A stretch of 64,000 nt of DNA from Ilumatobacter sp963746265 (GTDB taxonomy: Bacteria > Actinomycetota > Acidimicrobiia > Acidimicrobiales > Ilumatobacteraceae): positions 310,001-374,000 of the forward strand of contig CAVVAM010000011.1 in the NCBI GenBank assembly GCA_963746265.1, given 5' to 3'. The position numbers and the translations under genes were made by a program. Positions 59,959-64,000 of this stretch are shown in pieces (positions within the stretch are counted from its first letter, which is position 1; each line of letters starts with the position of its first letter). Under the pieces are notes generated by a model. It was not told where the DNA came from, did no database searches, and saw only the letters and a program-made list of their open reading frames with translations.

Positions 59959-61518
59959 ATGCCCGACATCCTGACGCTCCACGCGGCGAACGATCCGGAC
60001 AAGCCGGCCGTGATCGACGACCGCGGCGGCGGCGATGTGCGGCGATGCTCGTATGCCGAGCTGGAAGCCCGCTCGAACCAGCTCGCACACGTCCTTCGCG
60101 ATCACGGTGTGACTCCCGGTGACAAGGTCGTGTGGTGCGGTCAGAACTCGGTCGGGATCGTCGAGATCGTGAACGCGTCGCGCAAGATCGGTTCGACGGC
60201 GGTCCCGCTCAACTACCGGCTCTCCGACGAGGAGGCGGCGTACGTGACCGACCACTCCGACGCGGAGCTGGTGTACGTCGACGCTGCGTACGCCGGACTG
60301 TTCGAACGGATCCGCGCCGAGGTGCCGAAGGTCGAGCACGTGTTGGTCTTCGACGGTGATCCGCGGCCCGGCATGGTGGCCTGCGACCAGCTCGTGGAAC
60401 AGGTGTCGACCGAATCGCCGGCCGAGGTCACGGGTGAGGACGCAGCAGGTGCCACCATGATCTACACGTCGGGCACGACGGGGAAACCGAAGGGTGCGTA
60501 TCGCCGGACGGGGTCGAACCCCGAGCAGACGGCGGCGTTGCTCCAGCACGTCGGCTACCGGCCCGACGACGTCTACCTGACGACGGGCCCGCTCTATCAC
60601 TCCGGGCCCGGAGGGTTCATGGCGATCGGCTTGGCGATGGGCCAGACGATCGTGCTCCAGTACAAGTTCGATCCGGAGGACTGGCTGCGGCTGCTCGAGA
60701 CCTACCGCTGCACCTCGACCTTCGCGGCACCGACGCCGATCCGGATGATCTGCAACATGCCGGCGGAGACGATCGCACGGTACGACCGTTCGTCGATGCG
60801 GATCATGATCGCCAACGCCGCTCCCTGGAGCTTCGCCCTCAAGCAGCGGTACGTCGACACGTTCCCGCCGGAATCGTTGTTCGAGATCTACGGATCGACC
60901 GAGCTCGGCGTGAACACCGTGCTGCGGCCGGAGGATCAGATGCGCAAGCCGGGCTCGTGCGGCAAGGAGGCTCCGCTGGTCGAGATCCGCCTCTACGACG
61001 ACGAGGGCAACATCGTGACCGGTGTCGGACCGGATGCGACCGGTGAGGTCTACGTGAAGTCACCGTCGGTGTTCGCCGACTACTACAAGCAGCACGACAA
61101 GTTCGAAGAGGACCACCGCGACGGATTCCAGACTGTCGGCGACATCGCGTATCGGGACGAAGAGGGGTTCCTCTACATCTGCGACCGGAAGAAGGACATG
61201 ATCATCTCGGGCGGGATGAACATCTACCCCGCCGAGATCGAGGCCGCGCTGGAACACCACCCCGACATCTACGAAGCCGCGGTGTTCGGGATCCCGAGCG
61301 AGGAATGGGGAGAAATCGTGCACGCGGTCGTCGTGCGTCGCCCCGACTCGGCACTCGACGAGGGCGCGGTGATCTCCTACGCCCGCGAGCATCTCGCGCA
61401 CTACAAGGTTCCCCGATCGTTCTCCTGGATGGACGAACTGCCGAAGACCGGCTCCGGCAAGATCCTCAAACGTGAGCTGCGCCAACCGTTCTGGGCCGGG
61501 CGAGCGTCCAAGGTGTGA
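59959..61518 (+). CDS. Acyl-CoA synthetase (fatty-acid-CoA ligase type)
   Basis: 519 residues with YTSGTTGKPKGAY (P-loop), IYGSTELGVNT, GDIAYRDEEGFLYICDRKKD, MIISGGMNIYP and the C-terminal Lys in GSGKILKREL. It activates a carboxylic acid to CoA ester. ATG 59959 is the first start with normal family length. Its stop overlaps the era start (GTGA), an unusual coupling of a lipid enzyme with a ribosome-assembly GTPase. Confidence 0.92.
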   Translation: MPDILTLHAANDPDKPAVIDDRGGGDVRRCSYAELEARSNQLAHVLRDHGVTPGDKVVWCGQNSVGIVEIVNASRKIGSTAVPLNYRLSDEEAAYVTDHSDAELVYVDAAYAGLFERIRAEVPKVEHVLVFDGDPRPGMVACDQLVEQVSTESPAEVTGEDAAGATMIYTSGTTGKPKGAYRRTGSNPEQTAALLQHVGYRPDDVYLTTGPLYHSGPGGFMAIGLAMGQTIVLQYKFDPEDWLRLLETYRCTSTFAAPTPIRMICNMPAETIARYDRSSMRIMIANAAPWSFALKQRYVDTFPPESLFEIYGSTELGVNTVLRPEDQMRKPGSCGKEAPLVEIRLYDDEGNIVTGVGPDATGEVYVKSPSVFADYYKQHDKFEEDHRDGFQTVGDIAYRDEEGFLYICDRKKDMIISGGMNIYPAEIEAALEHHPDIYEAAVFGIPSEEWGEIVHAVVVRRPDSALDEGAVISYAREHLAHYKVPRSFSWMDELPKTGSGKILKRELRQPFWAGRASKV

Positions 61519-62375
61519 CCGGCAAGATGGCCGAGATCCGCTCCGGGTTCATCGCGTTCGTCGGACGCCCGAACGTGGGCAAGTCCTCGCTCGTCAACAC
61601 GATCTGCGGCCACAAGGTGAGCATCGTGTCGGACAAGCCGCAGACGACGCGCCACCGGATCATGGGTGTGCTGACCCGTGCGGACGCGCAGCTCGTGTTC
61701 GTCGACACGCCGGGGCTCCACAAGCCCGTCTCGGCGCTCGGCGAGCGCGTGAACGCCACGGCGCTCGACAGCTCGGCCGACGTCGACGTGCAATGTCTCG
61801 TGCTCGACGCGACCAAGTCGTTCGGCAGCGGCGATCGCTGGGTGGCCGACCGACTCCACATGCCGACCGCGGTGGTCGTCGTCAACAAGATCGACGCGGC
61901 GAGCAAGCAGCAGGTTCTCGCGATGCTCGCCGCCGCATCGGATCTCGGAGCGGAGGCCTACTTCCCCGTGTCTGCCAGATCGGGCGAGGGGATCGATCAG
62001 CTCGTCGACCATCTCGCAGACCGGCTCCCGGTCGGGCCCAAGTACTTCCCCGACGACGAGGTCAGCGACATGCCGGAGGAGCAGTACGTCGCCGAGCTGG
62101 TTCGCGAGCAGCTGCTCGCCGTGACGCGTGACGAACTGCCCTATTCGATCGCCACGCGTGTCACCGAGTGGGAGTGGCCCAGGATCCGTGTCGACATCGT
62201 CGTCGAGCGCGACAGTCAGAAGGGGATGGTGATCGGCAAGGGCGGCAGCGTGCTCAAGGAGGTCGGCAAGCGGGCCCGAGCCCAGTTGCCCGAAGGTGTC
62301 TACCTCGAGCTCCGTGTCAAGGTCGACAAGGATTGGCAGCGCAAACCCGATCGGATCGAGCGTCTCGGCTACTGA
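61515..62375 (+). CDS. era: GTPase Era
   Basis: 286 residues: GRPNVGKSS (G1, about 17-25), DTPGLHKP (G3), NKID (G4), a switch-II region, and a C-terminal KH domain with VIGKGGSVLKEVGKRAR. Era binds the 16S rRNA 3' end and helps assemble the 30S subunit. GTG 61515 gives a 4-bp overlap with the upstream ligase; ATG 61527 is an alternative start. Confidence 0.96.
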   Translation: MTGKMAEIRSGFIAFVGRPNVGKSSLVNTICGHKVSIVSDKPQTTRHRIMGVLTRADAQLVFVDTPGLHKPVSALGERVNATALDSSADVDVQCLVLDATKSFGSGDRWVADRLHMPTAVVVVNKIDAASKQQVLAMLAAASDLGAEAYFPVSARSGEGIDQLVDHLADRLPVGPKYFPDDEVSDMPEEQYVAELVREQLLAVTRDELPYSIATRVTEWEWPRIRVDIVVERDSQKGMVIGKGGSVLKEVGKRARAQLPEGVYLELRVKVDKDWQRKPDRIERLGY

Positions 62376-62401
62376 CGAGTCGTGCGGGCCGGACGGCAGT
62401 G

Positions 62402-63142
62402 TCAGGCGGCCGTGGTCTGCGGGTCGGTGGAGGTCGGCGGCTGGGTGGTCGCCGTCGAGCCGCTCGTGCCGGCGATGAGGCCGGCGAAGTCGCTGAACGC
62501 CAGTGGCTCACCAGGGTCGCTCTGACCACCGAACGCCGGAACGTCGACGGCGAAGCCCTCACCGTCCGTCTCGAACCGTACGGTTCCGATCGCTCCCTGG
62601 TCGGGTGTTCGGAACGACGTCAGCGTCAACACGAGCTGGGAGATCGCGCGGCGCAGTGTCGTGTCCGAGATGCGATCCAAGTCCTGCACGTCGAGGGCGA
62701 CCGTCGCAGTGCCGCGATCGACCGTCACACTCTCGATGAGGTTGGGTCGCACGGAACTTCGCAGACCGAGTTCGACGACGTCCGGAAGCGGAGAGGTGAG
62801 CTGAGCGATCAACTCGGGGAGGGTCGGGTCGGCGGCCAGCTGACGTTGGAGCGGGCGGACGTCGTCGGTCGAGCCGATCGTGTAGTAGATGACGACCGGA
62901 GCCGTGAGGGTGGGCGGCAACGTGGTGGATGTGGTGGTCGTGGTGGTCGCCGGCGCCGAGTCGCCGGCGCCGGTGGGCGCTGCCGTGGTGGTCGTGGTCG
63001 TCGTCGTGGTGGTGGTCGTGTTGACGATCGCGGGCGGCAGAGCGTCGGGATCGAGCGGCGTCGAGGTCTCCTCGGTCGGGATCGTGCACGACACGAGCAG
63101 CACCAGCGGGGTGAGCACCGAGAGGGTCAGTCGGCAGCGCAT
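62402..63142 (-). CDS. Lipoprotein with GerMN domain (short LpqB-like protein)
   Basis: 246 residues: signal peptide with lipobox LLVSC (Cys near 19), a poly-Thr linker (about 42-80), and a GerMN domain with YYTIGSTDDVRPLQ, LIAQLTSPLPDVVELGL, and a GTATVALD strand. In mtrAB-lpqB operons the histidine kinase is followed by LpqB, which carries GerMN plus a beta-propeller and is over 500 residues; this one lacks the propeller. ATG 63142 overlaps the kinase stop (ATGA). It probably tunes the kinase from the outside. Confidence 0.85.
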   Translation of the reverse strand: MRCRLTLSVLTPLVLLVSCTIPTEETSTPLDPDALPPAIVNTTTTTTTTTTTTAAPTGAGDSAPATTTTTTSTTLPPTLTAPVVIYYTIGSTDDVRPLQRQLAADPTLPELIAQLTSPLPDVVELGLRSSVRPNLIESVTVDRGTATVALDVQDLDRISDTTLRRAISQLVLTLTSFRTPDQGAIGTVRFETDGEGFAVDVPAFGGQSDPGEPLAFSDFAGLIAGTSGSTATTQPPTSTDPQTTAA

Positions 63143-64000
63143 CAGTCTTCCTCCGTCGGAATGCGTACGACGAACCTGGCTCCGCCGCCGGGCCGGTCCT
63201 CGACCCACGCCTCGCCGCCGAGTGCCCGGGCGTGTTCGGCGACGAGTGCCAATCCCAAACCTGTGCCGATCCGGTTGCGGGCGGCGCTGCCGCGGGCGAA
63301 ACGTTCGAAGATCCGGGTGCGCTCGCCGGCTGCCACGCCGGGACCCGCGTCCTCGACGGCGATCTGGACGCATCGCTTGACCGTGGAGGGCTCGATCGCG
63401 ATGCGGATCGGACCGTCACCGTGATTGGTGGCGTTGTCGAGCAGGTTGCCGAGGATCCGTTCGAACCGGAGTCGGTCGATCATCGCCCGCCGCTTCGCTC
63501 GCCGATGGACCTCGATCGGGAGATCGCCGTACCCGTATCGCTGCGAGACACGATCACAGAGCTCGACGATGTCGACGAGCTCACGGTTGATGTCGGTGGC
63601 GTTGGCGTCGATCCGTGACAGTTCGAGCAGATCGATCACCATGTCGTTGAACCGGCGGATCTGACCGACGACGACGTCGAGCGCTTGCTGGGTGCGTTCG
63701 TTGAGATCGTCACGTCGCGCGTCGAGCACTTCGATCGCGGCCGTGAGCGCCGTGATCGGTGAGCGCAGCTCATGGCTGACGTCGGAAGCGAAACGCTGCT
63801 CGCGGCTGATGCGCTCCTCGACCGCATCGGCCATCTCGTTGAAGGAACCGGCCAGGCGGTTCAGGTCGGGATCGTTCTCCTCCTCGAGACGCGCCCCCAA
63901 CGTGCCGGAGGCGATCTCGCCGGCGGCGTCGGCCACATTCGACAGCGGCCGCAACAGTCGGCGGCTGGTCGTGTAGCCGAAGAACAGGGCGAGCATCGTG
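63142..64000 (-). CDS. Sensor histidine kinase, MtrB-like (5' part cut by window edge)
   Basis: About 285 C-terminal residues are visible. They include the end of a membrane helix and HAMP domain, the HisKA phosphorylation site DVSHELRSPITAL, N box NLLDNATNHG, G1 DAGPGVAAGER, F box IFERFARG and G2 GTGLGLALVAEH. Coupled by ATGA to an LpqB-like lipoprotein, the arrangement of the MtrAB system that controls cell envelope and osmotic responses. Kinase identity as MtrB is inferred from this context. Confidence 0.88.
   Translation of the reverse strand, partial: TMLALFFGYTTSRRLLRPLSNVADAAGEIASGTLGARLEEENDPDLNRLAGSFNEMADAVEERISREQRFASDVSHELRSPITALTAAIEVLDARRDDLNERTQQALDVVVGQIRRFNDMVIDLLELSRIDANATDINRELVDIVELCDRVSQRYGYGDLPIEVHRRAKRRAMIDRLRFERILGNLLDNATNHGDGPIRIAIEPSTVKRCVQIAVEDAGPGVAAGERTRIFERFARGSAARNRIGTGLGLALVAEHARALGGEAWVEDRPGGGARFVVRIPTEED

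Noticed and set aside
1..64000. CRISPR array, prophage, integron or insertion sequence
   Set aside because: No spaced direct repeats, transposase or integrase motifs were seen; the only tandem array has no spacers.

Overview
The window is about 64 kb of high-GC, densely packed DNA with G/C-rich third codon positions, many GTG starts and frequent 4-bp ATGA or GTGA gene overlaps. An F420-type (deazaflavin) oxidoreductase pair, an MtrB/LpqB-like pair, a menaquinone pathway, a DosR-style ribosome hibernation protein and TANNNT boxes just upstream of start codons all point to an actinobacterium. The gene mix would suit an Acidimicrobiia such as Ilumatobacter, but that placement is inference. No plasmid, phage, CRISPR array or insertion sequence was seen.

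Layout. 1-9182 (minus strand): a long run of co-oriented, mostly 4-bp-overlapping genes. In transcription order it encodes a degenerate PAP2/kinase-like fusion, a lipoprotein, a PAP2 phosphatase, a membrane PhoD-like phosphatase, a second PAP2 phosphatase, a kinase-like/flippase-like fusion and, after a 94-bp gap, an ABC ATPase plus FtsX-type permease (cut by the window edge). This is the best candidate for an undescribed system, probably lipid or polyprenyl-phosphate remodelling at the membrane. 9.2-18.3 kb: mixed metabolic genes, including an OpuAC-like lipoprotein, a deazaflavin nitroreductase, a QueD-like protein, a spermidine-synthase-like protein followed by seven 19-bp tandem repeats, a PEP-mutase/ICL-family lyase, an MBL hydrolase, SURF1, DUF4262, DCC and two alpha/beta hydrolases. 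18.3-23.6 kb: a DUF1537 kinase/PdxA2 pair for four-carbon acid sugars, metX under a SAM-type riboswitch, and an Fpg/Nei-family glycosylase.

23.7-28.7 kb: tRNA-Gly, a frameshifted phosphoribosyltransferase remnant, an unusual cold-shock-like/NTF2/HPF fusion, a ferric-reductase-like membrane protein, a gene-poor stretch with a long GTGGTC tract, and a serine hydrolase. 28.7-37.6 kb: ferredoxin, aldehyde dehydrogenase, a GH13 glucosidase with a LacI-type operator, acyl-CoA synthetase, small membrane and lipoproteins, tRNA-Cys and a GGDEF-EAL protein. 37.8-42.8 kb: phoH-ybeY-CNNM cluster, SDR and MFS transporter. 42.8-54.1 kb: six menaquinone genes (menE, menA, menH, menD, menF and menG/ubiE) interleaved with an amidase, a DsbA-family protein, a truncated hydrolase, an SRPBCC protein and a tyrosine phosphatase; menB and menC are absent. 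54.2-64 kb: fatty acid/acyl-CoA genes (acyl-CoA dehydrogenase, MaoC hydratase, acyl-CoA ligase), an unusual zinc-ribbon SDR coupled to a beta-lactamase-fold protein, an F420-dependent oxidoreductase, era, and an LpqB-like GerMN lipoprotein with the 3' part of an MtrB-like histidine kinase.

All family assignments come from reading translated motifs by eye; no database search was run.
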